From Enterobacter sp. RHBSTW-00994 (lineage in GTDB: Bacteria > Pseudomonadota > Gammaproteobacteria > Enterobacterales > Enterobacteriaceae): a stretch of 64,000 nucleotides of DNA. Location: the NCBI RefSeq assembly GCF_013782625.1, contig NZ_CP056199.1, forward strand, positions 2,064,588 through 2,128,587. Direction: 5' to 3'. Shown one piece after another: positions 19,553 through 34,060 of this stretch. The translations under genes were made by a program, and so were the position numbers. The notes below the pieces were generated by a model. It was not told where the DNA came from. It ran no database searches and was given only the letters and a program-made list of their open reading frames with translations. Numbering within the stretch: position 1 is the stretch's first letter; each line of letters opens with the position of its first letter.

Positions 19553-20935
19553 CTATCCCATTAACATCCACGTTGCCGGTACGGCAGCAACCAGTAACAA
19601 CCCGATCAATGCCATCTCACGACGTTTAAGCGCATTATTCAATTGATGCGTACGGCGCGCGTAGATAAAGACCAGCAGACCCGGCGCATACAGTACAACC
19701 GAGAGCAGCAGGTGCATTGGGCCCGAAGCATACAACAACCACAAGCCGTAAATACAGGCGCCGATACCGACGATCAGGTGTGCTGGACGTGTAGCTATTT
19801 TTAACAAATAAGCGCCCACCAGAAAATAGGGAACCAGAATCATCTCTGAGGCGATAGTTAACAAGGTGTTATAGTCAGAACCTGTGAGCCAGATCAGGAC
19901 AAGGCAAACCTGCACGCTGATGTTGGTCAGCCAAAGTGAAGCTGAAGGCGCATTATTTTTATTCTGACGAGCAAATAAGCGCGGAAAGGCTTTATGGGTC
20001 GCCGCCAGAAAGGGAACTTCTGCTGCCATGATCGTCCAGCTCAGGTACGCACCACAGACAGAGACGATAAGACCCGCGGCAATCACCACATCGCCCCAGG
20101 AGCCCATCATGTTTACCATCAGGCCAGCCATTGATGGATTACGCATGCCGGCCAGCTCAGGACGTGCAACCACACCGAGTGAAAGCAGCGTCACCAGCAG
20201 GTAGACACCTAATGCTGCCAGTACGGCAAGTAAGGTGGCCCGGCCTACGTCGTGCTTATTACGGGCACGGGCAGAAACCACCACTGCACCCTCAACACCG
20301 ATGAATACCCACAGGGTTATCAGCATCGTATTTTTGACCTGTTCCCAGACAGGAACGCCCAGAGCAATACCCGTAAAGTCGAGCTTAAAGACATCAAGAC
20401 GGAACGCAATAAATGCCAGAACGATAAACAGGCCCAATGGGACCAGTTTCGCCAGCGTTGCGACCAGATTGATGCTCGCGGCAGTCTGCACACCACGTAA
20501 AACCAGCCAGTGAACGAACCACAGTAGTACCGATGCGCCGACAATAGATTGCCAGGTATTCCCGTCGCCGAAGAGCCGTAACTCTGGCGTATCGGTAAAG
20601 AAACTCAATGCAGAAAAGACGATGACCAGATACGAGACATTGGCGATAACCGCGCATAACCAGTAGCCCCAGGCCGAGCAAAACCCGATAAGCTCGCCGA
20701 ATCCTTCACGGGCATAAGTAAATATCCCGCCGTCAAGGTCTGGACGGATACGGGTCAGCAGTAGCATGGCGAAGGCCAGCAGCAAAATCCCGGCCCCGGT
20801 GATACCCCAACCAATGAGGAGTGCCGCAGGGCTTGCGACGGCAGTCATATTTTGCGGCAAACTGAATACACCCGCACCCAGCATTGAGCTTAAAACGAGT
20901 GCAGTCAAAGCACTCAGGCCAAGTTTCTTTTCCAT
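19553..20935 (-). CDS. ydgI: YdgI-type APC amino acid antiporter (arginine/ornithine type)
   Basis: 460 residues with twelve predicted membrane segments, the APC basic amino acid/polyamine antiporter fold. It starts MEKKLGLSALTALVLSSMLGAGVFSLPQNM, where the GAGVF motif in helix 1 contacts substrate. It matches E. coli YdgI, an ArcD-like arginine:ornithine antiporter candidate; the substrate is assigned by family only. It lies upstream of folM on the same strand. Confidence 0.9.
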   Translation of the reverse strand: MEKKLGLSALTALVLSSMLGAGVFSLPQNMTAVASPAALLIGWGITGAGILLLAFAMLLLTRIRPDLDGGIFTYAREGFGELIGFCSAWGYWLCAVIANVSYLVIVFSALSFFTDTPELRLFGDGNTWQSIVGASVLLWFVHWLVLRGVQTAASINLVATLAKLVPLGLFIVLAFIAFRLDVFKLDFTGIALGVPVWEQVKNTMLITLWVFIGVEGAVVVSARARNKHDVGRATLLAVLAALGVYLLVTLLSLGVVARPELAGMRNPSMAGLMVNMMGSWGDVVIAAGLIVSVCGAYLSWTIMAAEVPFLAATHKAFPRLFARQNKNNAPSASLWLTNISVQVCLVLIWLTGSDYNTLLTIASEMILVPYFLVGAYLLKIATRPAHLIVGIGACIYGLWLLYASGPMHLLLSVVLYAPGLLVFIYARRTHQLNNALKRREMALIGLLLVAAVPATWMLMG

Positions 20936-21084
20936 TGGCTTCCTGTTATGAAAGGTCCAAATCCAGAATAATTATTTCGCACAGGCGCATAAAAATGGTG
21001 GATCACACTAAGGCGCGGGATTTTACGGAGTGTCACGAAGTCATGCAATGACGTGAGGCAGAAATTAGAATAAAAGTTACAAAA

Positions 21085-21107
21085 AAAGGCGGCATTGCGC
21101 CACCTTT
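21085..21107 (-). terminator. ydgH terminator
   Basis: On the minus strand AAAGGTGGC pairs with GCCGCCTTT (one G-U pair) around a five-base loop and is followed by a T-run, a standard Rho-independent terminator 14 bp after the ydgH stop. Confidence 0.88.
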
Positions 21108-21121
21108 GTTAAACCGTTTAC

Positions 21122-22066
21122 TTACTTGTACAAATCGGCACTGATCGTCATGTTGTTACCACGTTCCTGCCACTGGCGGGTGATGTGGTAATACTTAGCC
21201 CCTTTCTTCGCCGCGCGTTTTGCGACCTGATAAGAGACTTCCGTCATATTGCCGTAGTTACCTGTAAACTTGATGCTGTCGAACGGAACCATCTGCGCAG
21301 CAGTGGTTTTGTTCAACTCTTCAATTTTGGTCCCGTCTGGCAGGGTAACGGAGTAACGACCGCCTTTTGTGGATTGCGTTTCAAAGAAGCGACCCACTTC
21401 CGCGCTTGGCGCAGCAGAGGTCGCAACGCCTGGAATTTCCACTTTCTTCGCTTCTTCGCCACCTTTCGCGATTGCTGCGCGGCCAGCGTCAGAATCGGCA
21501 GGGATAGCATCCGGGCTTTGCAGAACGCGTTTTTTCGCATCTTCTTTATAGATGAATGCGGTAATACGCTGGTTGCCGCCCTGGTTGGCATCGACCTGGC
21601 GCACAATATAGAAAGAGTAGGCCCCTTTCTCTTTGGCGGCTTTGGTGATTGCATCGTTCACTTCAGGCTGGCTGCGGTAGAACCCCTGAACAGTCACGGT
21701 GTCGTAAGGTTCCAGTTCAATCGCCTGATCTTTTGGCAGTTCGACGATACCGTTAATCACGCGATTTTTGGGTGCGTCAGCTTTTGGGGCATTGTCTTTG
21801 AACAGCGCGATGGTTACGCGCTGGTTGCCGCTGTTGCCGTAGTCAGACTGGTCAACAACGTAAAACGAGGCTGCACCGTTTTTATCGGCGGCTTTTGATG
21901 CGGCGTTAACGGCATCGCCAATAGAGTTATAACGACCCACAATGACCGTATGGTCAAAAGGTTTTAACGCTGCCGCTTGCTCCGGCGTTAACTCTGTCGC
22001 GGCATTCGCAGACAGGGCGGTCGCAGAAAGAAGTGCGGACGCCAGGAGTGTGTTCTTAAGCTTCAT
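21122..22066 (-). CDS. ydgH: YdgH, periplasmic three-domain DUF1471 (BhsA/McbA-type) protein
   Basis: 314 residues from the ATG at 22066 (AAGGA eight bases upstream), matching E. coli YdgH. A signal peptide (MKLKNTLLASALLSATALSANA) precedes three DUF1471 repeats, recognisable by recurring stretches such as FDHTVIVGRYNSIGDAVNAA, YDTVTVQGFYRSQPEVNDAI and FDSIKFTGNYGNMTEVSYQV. Each is followed by a GA.FYVV/YYHI strand. Single-domain members (BhsA, McbA) affect stress and biofilm traits. The role of YdgH itself concerns the envelope but is not well defined. Confidence 0.93.
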   Translation of the reverse strand: MKLKNTLLASALLSATALSANAATELTPEQAAALKPFDHTVIVGRYNSIGDAVNAASKAADKNGAASFYVVDQSDYGNSGNQRVTIALFKDNAPKADAPKNRVINGIVELPKDQAIELEPYDTVTVQGFYRSQPEVNDAITKAAKEKGAYSFYIVRQVDANQGGNQRITAFIYKEDAKKRVLQSPDAIPADSDAGRAAIAKGGEEAKKVEIPGVATSAAPSAEVGRFFETQSTKGGRYSVTLPDGTKIEELNKTTAAQMVPFDSIKFTGNYGNMTEVSYQVAKRAAKKGAKYYHITRQWQERGNNMTISADLYK

Positions 22067-24131
<2,065 letters not shown>

Positions 24132-24138
24132 GGGGTAG

Positions 24139-25530
<1,392 letters not shown>

Positions 25531-25542
25531 TCAGTAGCAATA

Positions 25543-25572
25543 AAAAAAGCCGCCATATTTGGCGGCTTTTTT
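25543..25572. terminator. Bidirectional terminator between pntB and uspE
   Basis: AAAAAAGCCGCC and GGCGGCTTTTTT form a perfect 12-bp stem with a six-base ATATTT loop. The A- and T-runs on the two sides serve both convergent transcripts. Confidence 0.95.
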
Positions 25573-25589
25573 ATATGCATCAACAAGGC

Positions 25590-26540
25590 TCAATCGTCGT
25601 CTTCGTCGTCCAGTTCAACCGGCGTCTGGTATTGATCCGGTTTAATGACCAGCAGGTCGCAGCGCAGATGGTCGATCACCTGTTCGGCGGTATTCCCCAG
25701 GAATGCAGCAGAAATACCGGTACGACCAATCGTGCCCAGCACGACAATCCCCGCCTGCAGGTGTTCAGCAAGGTCCGGGATCACCTCTTCAGGTAACCCT
25801 TTTTCAACGTGGGTCATTTTCTCATCAATACCGAATTTTTGGCGCAGTGCTTTCATGGCCAACAGATGCTGACCGCGGATTGCGTCGTTATACACACTCG
25901 GATCAAATTCAGGCAGCTCGATGGCGATATTGATAGGTGTCACCGGGTAAGCTCCCACCAGATGGACTTCGGTATGGTTGACTTGCTCGGCAAGCTGGAT
26001 GGTCTCTTTCACCAGCTTTTCGTTCAACGCGTTGTGATAGTCCTCTTCGCTGGCGAGATTGACCGCAACAACGGCCTTACCGCCTTCTGGCCAGGGTTGA
26101 TCTTTTACCATCCACACTGGGCAAGGGCATTTGCGCAATAAGTGCCAGTCCGTCGGGGTGAAGATGACGGACTCCAGTTTGTCGTGCTGGTGCGCCATTT
26201 TCAGCAACAGATCGTGATTGCCGCTGATAATTTCCTGGATAATGGCTTCAAATGGGCGGTTATGCCAGACCACTTTAATATCAATGGGAATTCCCGCATC
26301 CAGGTAATATTTCGCCTGTTCGCGGATCCATGCAGTACGCTGGCTGATCACTCCCTGACGCATAGCGGTGCGCTCGTCAGGCGACAGAAGGGTGGTCATT
26401 TCGTATGAGAAGTCATAGATCGGCAAAAACGCTTTGATTTTGCCACCAATCCGTTGATGTAAATACACAGCACGCCGTAACGCAGGTTGATCGTCCTGAT
26501 TAGGGTCGATGGCCACCAGCATGTTTTGATACTTTGTCAT
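25590..26540 (-). CDS. uspE: UspE, tandem universal stress protein
   Basis: 316 residues, equal to E. coli UspE, made of two Usp domains (about 1-150 and 155-305). The second ends in the family loop [24 protein letters not shown] (seen in part as GTIGRTG...GNTAE). AAGGAG is six bases before the ATG. The protein is cytoplasmic and linked to stress survival, motility and aggregation. It lies upstream of fnr on the same strand only with a gap occupied by an unrelated plus-strand gene. Confidence 0.96.
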   Translation of the reverse strand: MTKYQNMLVAIDPNQDDQPALRRAVYLHQRIGGKIKAFLPIYDFSYEMTTLLSPDERTAMRQGVISQRTAWIREQAKYYLDAGIPIDIKVVWHNRPFEAIIQEIISGNHDLLLKMAHQHDKLESVIFTPTDWHLLRKCPCPVWMVKDQPWPEGGKAVVAVNLASEEDYHNALNEKLVKETIQLAEQVNHTEVHLVGAYPVTPINIAIELPEFDPSVYNDAIRGQHLLAMKALRQKFGIDEKMTHVEKGLPEEVIPDLAEHLQAGIVVLGTIGRTGISAAFLGNTAEQVIDHLRCDLLVIKPDQYQTPVELDDEDDD

Positions 26541-26710
26541 ACAGGTCTCCTTACAACTGTCACCACAGTCTGTAACTAAAAGAGTAACCTATATATCTTG
26601 AATGAAACAGGGGGGAAGTTTTACCAGATCAATAAATCATGAAAAATTAATGGCTGTTGTGCCATCAGGTTGAAACCCAAGCGCTTTGCTTCTCAGATAA
26701 AGGAGCCAAC

Positions 26711-27076
26711 ATGGCAAATCACTCAAAACGGAAAGCGATAGGCAGATTAATTGCACAAGGGGTTGCGGCGAAAAGACAAGCGACAGAACGCATGTTGTAT
26801 ATCACCGAGCAGCAACAAGCGACCGCGCAAGATCTCGAATGTTTAAAAACACCGCCTAAAAACAGAACCGAGGCCAAAAAGCAACTGGCGGTAAAACTAC
26901 GCTTACTGAAAAATGGGGCTATGGATCTGAAATCGCTGCAAGAAATTGAAGTTCAGGCTGCAATCGACTTAGCAAATGCGAACATCCGCAGATTTGAAGA
27001 CGGCTCGGTTGACGCTGTTTCAACAGAGAAAACGCCAGTTAACAGGAAGAAATGGCGGGGCAGGACGGCAGACTGA
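26711..27076 (+). CDS. Orphan 121-residue basic helical protein, function unknown
   Basis: The ATG at 26711 has a strong AAGGAG five bases upstream, so translation is likely. The protein is cytoplasmic with no signal or membrane segment. It is rich in Lys, Arg, Ala and Gln, with long helix-forming stretches and Lys/Arg-rich ends (MANHSKRKAIGR, RKKWRGRTAD). I do not recognise a family. It sits alone between uspE and fnr on the opposite strand to both, where E. coli K-12 has only a short gap, which suggests an insertion specific to this lineage. Confidence 0.7.
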   Translation: MANHSKRKAIGRLIAQGVAAKRQATERMLYITEQQQATAQDLECLKTPPKNRTEAKKQLAVKLRLLKNGAMDLKSLQEIEVQAAIDLANANIRRFEDGSVDAVSTEKTPVNRKKWRGRTAD

Positions 27077-27167
27077 GAAGGGATGAGAACACGTTGGTAA
27101 GCAGAATCATGAATTTCAGTATGCAGCCAGACGAATGTATCGATCTGGCTGCAGTCATTCGCAGATG

Positions 27168-27920
27168 TTATGCCACGTTGCGGGAATGACCGGCGAGGAT
27201 CGCCAACGCTTCACCGTTTTCGATGGTGATATATTTGCCTTTAACGGCCAGCATACCGCTTTTCTGGAAGCGACCCAGCAGACGGCTGATGGTTTCAACG
27301 GTCAGTCCGAGGTAGTTACCGATATCACCACGGGTCATGGTCAGACGGAACTCACGTGGTGAGAAGCCACGTTCGGCAAAACGGCGCGACAGGTTATAGA
27401 TAAAGGCCGCCAGACGCTCTTCAGCATTCTTTTTGGAAAGCAGCAGGATCATGTCCTGATCGCCTTTAATTTCGCCGCTCATCAAACGCATCATCTGTTG
27501 ACGCAGGTTCGGCATTTTTCCGGACAGGTCATCCAGCGTTTCAAACGGGATTTCGCAGACCATTGAGGTTTCCAGCGCCTGAGCAAAGCTCGGGTGGTGA
27601 CCAGTACCGATGGCATCAAAGCCGACCAGATCGCCTGCTAAATGGAAGCCAGTGATCTGCTCATCACCTTGTTCGGTGATGGTGTAGCTTTTAATCGTGC
27701 CAGAACGGATAGCATAGAGCGATTTCAGTTCGTCTCCCGCTTTAAACAGCGTCTGTCCTTTCTGAATAGGCTTTTTGCGCTCGATGATATTATCAAGCTG
27801 ATCAAGTTCATGCTCATTCAGGGTAAACGGGATACAGAGCTGGCTGATGCTGCAATCCTGGCAATGGATAGCACAACCGCCAGACTGAATGCGTCGTATA
27901 ATTCGCTTTTCCGGGATCAT
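27168..27920 (-). CDS. fnr: FNR, oxygen-sensing global regulator
   Basis: 250 residues and nearly identical in layout to E. coli FNR. The four [4Fe-4S] ligands are Cys20, Cys23 and Cys29 ([11 protein letters not shown]) plus Cys122 (SMVCEIP). A cyclic-nucleotide-type beta-roll and dimerisation helix follow, then the helix-turn-helix with recognition helix in [16 protein letters not shown] switches anaerobic respiration genes on without oxygen. An FNR box overlaps its own promoter. Confidence 0.98.
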   Translation of the reverse strand: MIPEKRIIRRIQSGGCAIHCQDCSISQLCIPFTLNEHELDQLDNIIERKKPIQKGQTLFKAGDELKSLYAIRSGTIKSYTITEQGDEQITGFHLAGDLVGFDAIGTGHHPSFAQALETSMVCEIPFETLDDLSGKMPNLRQQMMRLMSGEIKGDQDMILLLSKKNAEERLAAFIYNLSRRFAERGFSPREFRLTMTRGDIGNYLGLTVETISRLLGRFQKSGMLAVKGKYITIENGEALAILAGHSRNVA

Positions 27921-27939
27921 AGGTTTGCTCGAGCCTTAA

Positions 27940-27953
27940 TTGATATTGGTCAA
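27940..27953. promoter_or_regulatory. FNR box upstream of fnr
   Basis: TTGATATTGGTCAA fits the FNR consensus TTGAT-N4-ATCAA with one mismatch in the second half-site. It lies 20-33 bp before the fnr start codon, the place of the autoregulatory site in E. coli. Confidence 0.88.
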
Positions 27954-28103
27954 TTTTAACATCTTTTTGGCGAGTACGTAAGCCTGGCAAACCCTCAATA
28001 AGGACAAGAGACGGTAACGTGTTGCCATCTTCTTGAAATTCCACAGCTTGGTTATGGGTTTTCGCCCTAACTGGCAGAGAATTAAGCACTAAAAGCCTGG
28101 TAT

Positions 28104-28619
28104 CTACAGTAAAAGATAGCCCTCATGGCGCAATAACCACTCCTTGCGCTGCACGCCACCCGCGTAGCCGGTCATCGTGCCGTTACGGCCAATAACGCGA
28201 TGACAGGGAACGACAATGCTGACAGGATTAGATCCGTTGGCAGCGCCCACCGCTCGAGCAGCACCCGCACGGCCTAATTGTTCAGCCAGTTGGCCGTAAT
28301 GCATAACATGGCCACAGGGAATATCACGTAGCGCCTGCCAGACTTCACGCTGGAAAGCTGTACCGGCCGTGGCGGTTGGCAGGTTATCGATGATACTGAG
28401 ATCACCTTCGAAGTATGCCGCAAGCTTGTCGCTCAAGCCGTTGGGATTGCTGGCGCTGATACGTTCATACCCTTGTGAACGGTAATGAATATCGAGCAGC
28501 TCTATCATGCGGTTACTGTGCTCTTCCCACTCGACGGCACGTAAGTTGAACTGTTCGTCGGCAATAATCCACAGTGGCCCAAGCGGGGTAGCAATTTTAT
28601 CTTCGAGTAATCTCAGCAT
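28104..28619 (-). CDS. ogt: Ogt, O6-alkylguanine-DNA alkyltransferase
   Basis: 171 residues, the E. coli length. The active-site motif VPCHRVIG (Cys about residue 139) receives the alkyl group from O6-alkylguanine or O4-alkylthymine. The DNA-binding helix region [21 protein letters not shown] precedes it. It is constitutive in E. coli, unlike ada. It lies about 180 bp upstream of fnr and 10 bp downstream of abgT on the same strand, so it may be partly read from the abg operon. Confidence 0.97.
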   Translation of the reverse strand: MLRLLEDKIATPLGPLWIIADEQFNLRAVEWEEHSNRMIELLDIHYRSQGYERISASNPNGLSDKLAAYFEGDLSIIDNLPTATAGTAFQREVWQALRDIPCGHVMHYGQLAEQLGRAGAARAVGAANGSNPVSIVVPCHRVIGRNGTMTGYAGGVQRKEWLLRHEGYLLL

Positions 28620-28629
28620 CCTCTTTCCT

Positions 28630-30156
28630 TTAGTTCAGCCGCGGGTAAATACCCGGCCCAATTGGCAGGCCGACAAGATACCACGCCACCAGCATCACCA
28701 ACCATACCCCTAAAAAGATAAGCGGATACGGTAAAACCAGCGAATAGTAAGTACCCAGTTTGGCTTCAGGTTTATAGCGCTGAAGGAAGCCTAAAAACAG
28801 AGGGACAAACGGTGAGACAGGAGCCAGCGGGATCACTGACGAATCGGCAACACGGAACAGGATCTGCGCAAACGCCGGGTGGAATCCGAGCATCATGAAC
28901 ATGGGGACGAAGATGGGAGCCAAAATAGACCAGATAGCCGAACCACTGGCAATAAACATACACAGCAAGGAAGACAAGAGTGCCAGACCGACAAACGCCG
29001 GAACACCGCTTAACCCGGCCGCTTCCAGGGCATCAGTCAGGCCAACGGCCATAAACTTGCCCATGTTACTCCAGTTGAACATCGCCACAAATTGCGCCAG
29101 TGGGAACACCATCACGATAAACCCGGCCATCTCTTTCATTGGCTCGATCATCAAGTGTGGTAAATCGGCCTGACGGCGGATCTTGCCTGTGGCGATACCA
29201 TACGCCAGCGAAACGACGAAAAAGAAAAGGATGATCAGCGGTACGATCCCCTGAATAAAGGGTGAGGGCAGCACAGTGTGTTTGACCGGGTCGCGCAGCA
29301 CACCGTTTTCCGGTACAACCATTAGCGCTACCACGGCAATAAATGCCAGTGAGACGATGCCGGCGACGCGCAGACCGAAACGCTGCTCTTTACTTAATGT
29401 CTCCAGCTTTTCATCGCGACTGCCTTCCCACTTGCCTAAACGCGGTTCAATGAGTTTATCGGTGATAAGGCCGCCGACAATTGTCAGAACAATCACTGAG
29501 CTTGCCATAAAGTACCAGTTGTCGATCACGCTCACATGCATCGCGGCATCAATCGTTTTTGCAGCTTCAGTACTGATGCCGGAGAGCAGCACGTCCGTGG
29601 TGACAATGAGCAGATTTGCCGTAAACCCGCAGCCGACCCCGGCAATGGCGGACAACAGACCTGCGACAGGATGCCGACCCACCGCCAGGAAGATCAGCGC
29701 TCCCATTGGCGGCATAATCACCAGCGCGGCATCGGAGGAGATATGGCTGAAGAACGCGATAAACAGCACCATATAACTGGCGTAACGCGCACTGACATGG
29801 GAAGCCATTTTTACCATCAACGCCGGTAGCAGGCCTACGCGCTCGGCCAGCCCGGCCCCCAGCACCAGCGCCAGAATGGCTCCAAGTGGGGCGAAGCCGC
29901 TGAAGTTTTTAATTACATTCGGCAAAAACCAGTGCAAGCCTTCAACACTGAGCAGGTTTTTGACCGCGACCAGACTACCGTCGGCCGGGCTTCGTACGCT
30001 CACGTCGAATGCGGACAGAATGGCTGTTGCCATCATCAGAATCACAATCAAATAGATAAAAAGCAGGAAAGGGTGCGGTACTTTATTGCCGATCCTTTCA
30101 ACCCAGCCATAGAGCTTACCGGTTGGGGAATGCGAAGGTATGGAAGACATACTCAT
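28630..30156 (-). CDS. abgT: AbgT, p-aminobenzoyl-glutamate transporter
   Basis: 508 residues from the ATG at 30156 (GAGGA about seven bases upstream), as in E. coli. Earlier in-frame codons to 30249 lie inside the abgB end and are not conserved. Twelve or so membrane segments include the family stretches [20 protein letters not shown] and [16 protein letters not shown]. It imports p-aminobenzoyl-glutamate, a folate breakdown product, for cleavage by AbgAB. It is the last gene of abgABT. Confidence 0.96.
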   Translation of the reverse strand: MSMSSIPSHSPTGKLYGWVERIGNKVPHPFLLFIYLIVILMMATAILSAFDVSVRSPADGSLVAVKNLLSVEGLHWFLPNVIKNFSGFAPLGAILALVLGAGLAERVGLLPALMVKMASHVSARYASYMVLFIAFFSHISSDAALVIMPPMGALIFLAVGRHPVAGLLSAIAGVGCGFTANLLIVTTDVLLSGISTEAAKTIDAAMHVSVIDNWYFMASSVIVLTIVGGLITDKLIEPRLGKWEGSRDEKLETLSKEQRFGLRVAGIVSLAFIAVVALMVVPENGVLRDPVKHTVLPSPFIQGIVPLIILFFFVVSLAYGIATGKIRRQADLPHLMIEPMKEMAGFIVMVFPLAQFVAMFNWSNMGKFMAVGLTDALEAAGLSGVPAFVGLALLSSLLCMFIASGSAIWSILAPIFVPMFMMLGFHPAFAQILFRVADSSVIPLAPVSPFVPLFLGFLQRYKPEAKLGTYYSLVLPYPLIFLGVWLVMLVAWYLVGLPIGPGIYPRLN

Positions 30157-30206
30157 GGGCGTTCCTCGGGACTGTTGTGTTGTTGTGTTTGTGTTTATGT
30201 GTTTTT

Positions 30207-31652
30207 TTATTTTAAAGGTGACGGTGTCACGCCTTGCGGGATCGGACACTCGTACGGTCGGTCTGTTATCTGTTGTTCAAACTCGTCACGGCATGCCCGA
30301 AGAAGGTCAGCGTCCTGGAGCAGGTTCAGGGCCGTAGCCCCCATGACTTTTCCCGCCAGCAGCATGCCTTTATGGGCAATAGAGGTTCGACCCTGTGTAA
30401 CCAATTGCCAGGTATGCAGTGGTGTGCCGATGGCGAAACAGGGGCTAAAGCACTGTGCGACAGGCATTTTCCAGCTGACATCGCCAACATCCGTTGAACC
30501 AGCCATGACATTGTCAGTCACGGAGTACGGGGCGACTTCGTCGATCAGCAACGTCTCCTGATGGCGACGGGCGAAGGTCTTGCCGTCTTCTCCCCCTGTT
30601 GCTGCAATATTTTTCAGGCTGTTTTGCAGATCATTTGGCGTAAGCGTTGTACGAATCTCACGGGCAAACTGGCGCTCCTCTTCATTCCAGGCGGGCGTTC
30701 CGTAATGTTGCAGGGCGCGATACATGGCTGCTTCGAGTGTGCGGTTAGGCAGGTAACTGGAACAGGCTTTGTCAAAGCGTTGCTCGACGGTGGTCTCTGT
30801 CATCAGCGCAGCACCCTGAGCGATCTTGTCAATACGCGCGTAGATCTGCCGTACATCGGCCATCTCCGGGGCGCGGATCAAATACAGCACTTCGGCCTGA
30901 GCCTGCACAACGTTGGGTGAAATGCCGCCCGTGTCGGTGATGGCATAATGTACACGCGCTTTCTCAATAATGTGCTCGTTGAGAAAATTTGTGCCGGTGG
31001 TCATCAGCGTGACGGCATCCAGCGCACTGCGGCCCAGATGTGGGGAGTTCGCTGCGTGGGCTGCCACGCCGTGAAAGCGCCACGATGCCTGAATGTTGGC
31101 GAGGGTACTGACATTAAACATCCCGGCAAAGGCTTCCGGATGCCAGGTCACTGCGGCATCGACATCATCAAACAAACCTTCACGCACCATAAAGGTTTTA
31201 CCCGAGCCACCTTCTTCGCCTGGACAGCCGTAGAAACGAACGGTTCCGTTTCCGCCATGTTGTTCCAGCCAGCTTTTCACAGCCACTGCGCCAGCAAGGG
31301 CTGCCGTTCCCAGTAAATTATGCCCGCAGCCGTGGCCGTTAGCGCCAGGCGTTGATGATTGTACGGTGGCGCAATATGCCTGCTGGCTTAAGCCGGCCAG
31401 GGCATCATATTCACCCAGTAATGCGATAACGGGCTTTCCTGTGCCGAAACTGGCGATAAAGGCATTTGGAATGCCGCCTGCTTCACGCATGAGGCTAAAT
31501 CCTTCGGCTTCCAGCGCATTAGCGAGCCGTTCTGCCGACCAAAACTCTTCGAAGCGGGTTTCCGGATGATCCCAGATCTCATCGGCTATATTGGTCAGTG
31601 TCTGAGATCGGGTGTCGATCGCATCAGCAATAAACGCATAGTTCTCCGGCAT
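30207..31652 (-). CDS. abgB: AbgB, p-aminobenzoyl-glutamate hydrolase subunit B
   Basis: 481 residues, as in E. coli. It belongs to the M20 metallopeptidase family. Metal-site motifs are seen: [12 protein letters not shown] (about residue 107), [10 protein letters not shown] (Glu pair about 143) and WHPEAFAG. Its ATG overlaps the abgA stop by one base (TAATG). With AbgA it forms the enzyme that splits p-aminobenzoyl-glutamate into p-aminobenzoate and glutamate. Confidence 0.96.
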   Translation of the reverse strand: MPENYAFIADAIDTRSQTLTNIADEIWDHPETRFEEFWSAERLANALEAEGFSLMREAGGIPNAFIASFGTGKPVIALLGEYDALAGLSQQAYCATVQSSTPGANGHGCGHNLLGTAALAGAVAVKSWLEQHGGNGTVRFYGCPGEEGGSGKTFMVREGLFDDVDAAVTWHPEAFAGMFNVSTLANIQASWRFHGVAAHAANSPHLGRSALDAVTLMTTGTNFLNEHIIEKARVHYAITDTGGISPNVVQAQAEVLYLIRAPEMADVRQIYARIDKIAQGAALMTETTVEQRFDKACSSYLPNRTLEAAMYRALQHYGTPAWNEEERQFAREIRTTLTPNDLQNSLKNIAATGGEDGKTFARRHQETLLIDEVAPYSVTDNVMAGSTDVGDVSWKMPVAQCFSPCFAIGTPLHTWQLVTQGRTSIAHKGMLLAGKVMGATALNLLQDADLLRACRDEFEQQITDRPYECPIPQGVTPSPLK

Positions 31653-32962
31653 TACACACCTCGCGCCCACGGAAAATTCAGCGCCGTTCGCGCCAGGGTT
31701 TCGATAGCGATGCACATGATCTGCTCGTCGAAGTCGAATTTTTCGTTGTGATGCCCGGCACTCAGATCTGTACCAAACACCATATAAGAGGCCAGGCCGC
31801 CATTTTCCTGCACTCGCGCCATCATCAGCGTGGCATCTTCAGAGCCTGCAGGCGCTTTTACCTTGTCGATGGCATGCGTGACGCCGGAAACCTGGCTTGC
31901 CTGTTCGCGGAGGTAGTTCACCCAGGCGGGGGTTGGGGTACTGGAGGTTGCCGCCCCCATCAGACGCATCTCTGAGGTAACGCCGTAAAGTGCAGCCGCA
32001 CCGGTAATAACAGACGTTGCACGCTCGAATACGTACTGATTGATGGCTTCGCTTTCGCCGCGGGTTTCTACCTTAAGCAAAGCGCTGGCAGGCACGACAT
32101 TGCGGCCACTGCCAGCCTGCATGACACCAACGTTTACGCGGGAAGCGCCTTCGCTGTGTGGTGCTATGCTGTGCAGGGCGAGCGCGGCCTGTGCGGCAGC
32201 TAACAGGGCGTTGCGGCCTTCTTCTGGTTTACCGCCGGCGTGTGCGGCTACACCGGTAAAGCGCACGTCAAACTTGGTGGTAGCCATAAAGTTATCGCTG
32301 CCGCAGATAACGGTTCCGGCAGGGACGCCTGTGCCAATATGAATAGCGGTAAAGTAATCCACCCCCTCAAGCGCACCGGCAGCCACCATCGCGCGAGCGC
32401 CCCGAGTGCCTTCTTCGGCGGGCTGGAAAATAATTTTGATCGTGCCGTTCAACTGGGCTTCATTCTGTTTCAGTACCTGCGCCAGACCCAGGCCGATCGT
32501 GGTGTGACCGTCATGACCACAGGCGTGCATCATACCGGGATTACAGGAGGAAAAACCTTCACGGAATGGGCGATGGCTCTCCTCCTGGGCCTCACTCAGA
32601 TCGAGAGCATCCATATCCACCCGAAAGGCCATAACGGGGCCGGGTCGGCCTGTATTGAGGGTGGCAACGATACCGGCAAATCCGCCTTCAAAGGCCGTAA
32701 GCCATTTTTCGGGAGCGCCTTGCTCACGGGCGCGGATAAACTCGCGGGCAAGAGTTGTATCATCCGGCAGCCCCATGCGGCTGTCGGCATCCACAACGTC
32801 CCGGCCCATCGCCAGTTCGTAGCCCAGGTGGTGTAATGTTTCTGCCACTTTTGCCGCCGTGCGAAACTCCACCCAGCCAGACTCTGCAAAACGGTGGAAA
32901 TCGCGTCGCCATGCGCTCAGTTGCGGGGTTAAGGTCTGGATGTATTGCGTCAGTTGATCCAT
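31652..32962 (-). CDS. abgA: AbgA, p-aminobenzoyl-glutamate hydrolase subunit A
   Basis: 436 residues from the ATG at 32962, which has AGGA six bases upstream and matches the E. coli start. It is an M20-family peptidase with [15 protein letters not shown] (about residue 144) and [11 protein letters not shown] (about 181) as metal and catalytic motifs, and [12 protein letters not shown] near the C-terminus. It pairs with AbgB. It is the first gene of the operon and is divergent from its regulator abgR. Confidence 0.96.
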   Translation of the reverse strand: MDQLTQYIQTLTPQLSAWRRDFHRFAESGWVEFRTAAKVAETLHHLGYELAMGRDVVDADSRMGLPDDTTLAREFIRAREQGAPEKWLTAFEGGFAGIVATLNTGRPGPVMAFRVDMDALDLSEAQEESHRPFREGFSSCNPGMMHACGHDGHTTIGLGLAQVLKQNEAQLNGTIKIIFQPAEEGTRGARAMVAAGALEGVDYFTAIHIGTGVPAGTVICGSDNFMATTKFDVRFTGVAAHAGGKPEEGRNALLAAAQAALALHSIAPHSEGASRVNVGVMQAGSGRNVVPASALLKVETRGESEAINQYVFERATSVITGAAALYGVTSEMRLMGAATSSTPTPAWVNYLREQASQVSGVTHAIDKVKAPAGSEDATLMMARVQENGGLASYMVFGTDLSAGHHNEKFDFDEQIMCIAIETLARTALNFPWARGV

Positions 32963-33136
32963 GTCTTTTCCTGTCATCATTAAAATATGTGAACTTCTTC
33001 ACGCTGTGATAGTTTTTACTTATCACTAACCGTTTTTTCACAGTTTTAACCGTTCAGGAATTACCCTCGCACATCCATTTCCATTAAAGTAGATGACAAT
33101 TTCTTTACTCTGATAAACAACAGTTATCGGTGAGTT

Positions 33137-34048
33137 ATGTCCTATCAGGTTAAATTTCATCAAATCCGGGCGTTTGTAGAAGTGGCTCGCCAGGGCAGTA
33201 TTCGGGGGGCGAGCCGGGCGCTGAATCTTTCCCAACCGGCACTGACCAAATCGATCAAGGAGCTGGAGGAAGGGATGGCTGCTCAGCTTTTTGTTCGGCG
33301 CAGTAAAGGTGTGACGCTGACAGAGTGTGGTGAAAGCTTTTATCAGCATGCCAACCTCATTCTTGAGGAACTTCGTGCCGCGCAGGACGACATTCGTCAG
33401 CGGCAGGGGCAACTGGCCGGACAAATCAACATTGGTATGGGAGCCAGTATTTCCCGAACATTAATGCCTGCGGTCATTACCCGTTTTCACGTGCAGCATC
33501 CACGAGTGAAGGTCCGAATAATGGAAGGGCAGCTGGTATCGATGATTAACGAATTACGTCAGGGGGAACTGGATTTTACAATAAACACTTATTGCCAAGG
33601 TCCATACGATCATGAATTTACCTTCGAAAAACTCTTTGAAAAACCGTTTGCCATATTTTGTCGGGAAGGGCATCCGGCAATAGGAGCCAGAACAATTAAT
33701 GAGCTTTTACATTATGACTGGACAATGCCAACGCCACGGGGAAGTTATTATAAACAATTAGAAGATGTGTTTATGCACCGCTCGCAAATACCCCGTATCG
33801 GTATTGTCTGTGAAACGTTTTCCTCCTGCATTAGCCTGGTCGCACAAAGTGATTTCCTGAGCATTCTGCCGCAGGAACTGGGCTGTGACCCGTTGTTGGC
33901 GCATCGTCTGGTGATGCTGCCTGTTGTCGAAACACTCCCAAAAGCGACTTATTATTTAATCCAGCGACGTGATTCACGCCAGACACCGCTTACTGAATCG
34001 TTAATTACGCAATTCAGAAGGGAAGCCAGAAATATAGTATATGAATAA
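33137..34048 (+). CDS. abgR: AbgR, LysR-family regulator of abgABT
   Basis: 303 residues, typical for the LysR family. The N-terminal winged helix reads FVEVARQGSIRGASRALNLSQPALTKSIKELE, followed by an effector-binding domain with the IGMGASISRTLMPAVITRF start typical of the periplasmic-binding fold. Its divergence from abgA, with about 175 bp between them, supports control of that operon. Confidence 0.94.
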   Translation: MSYQVKFHQIRAFVEVARQGSIRGASRALNLSQPALTKSIKELEEGMAAQLFVRRSKGVTLTECGESFYQHANLILEELRAAQDDIRQRQGQLAGQINIGMGASISRTLMPAVITRFHVQHPRVKVRIMEGQLVSMINELRQGELDFTINTYCQGPYDHEFTFEKLFEKPFAIFCREGHPAIGARTINELLHYDWTMPTPRGSYYKQLEDVFMHRSQIPRIGIVCETFSSCISLVAQSDFLSILPQELGCDPLLAHRLVMLPVVETLPKATYYLIQRRDSRQTPLTESLITQFRREARNIVYE

Positions 34049-34060
34049 AATAACAAAAAT

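Noticed and set aside
27814-28089. 91-residue minus-strand frame between ogt and fnr
   Set aside because: It overlaps the fnr start and the FNR box in another frame and lacks domain or start-site support.
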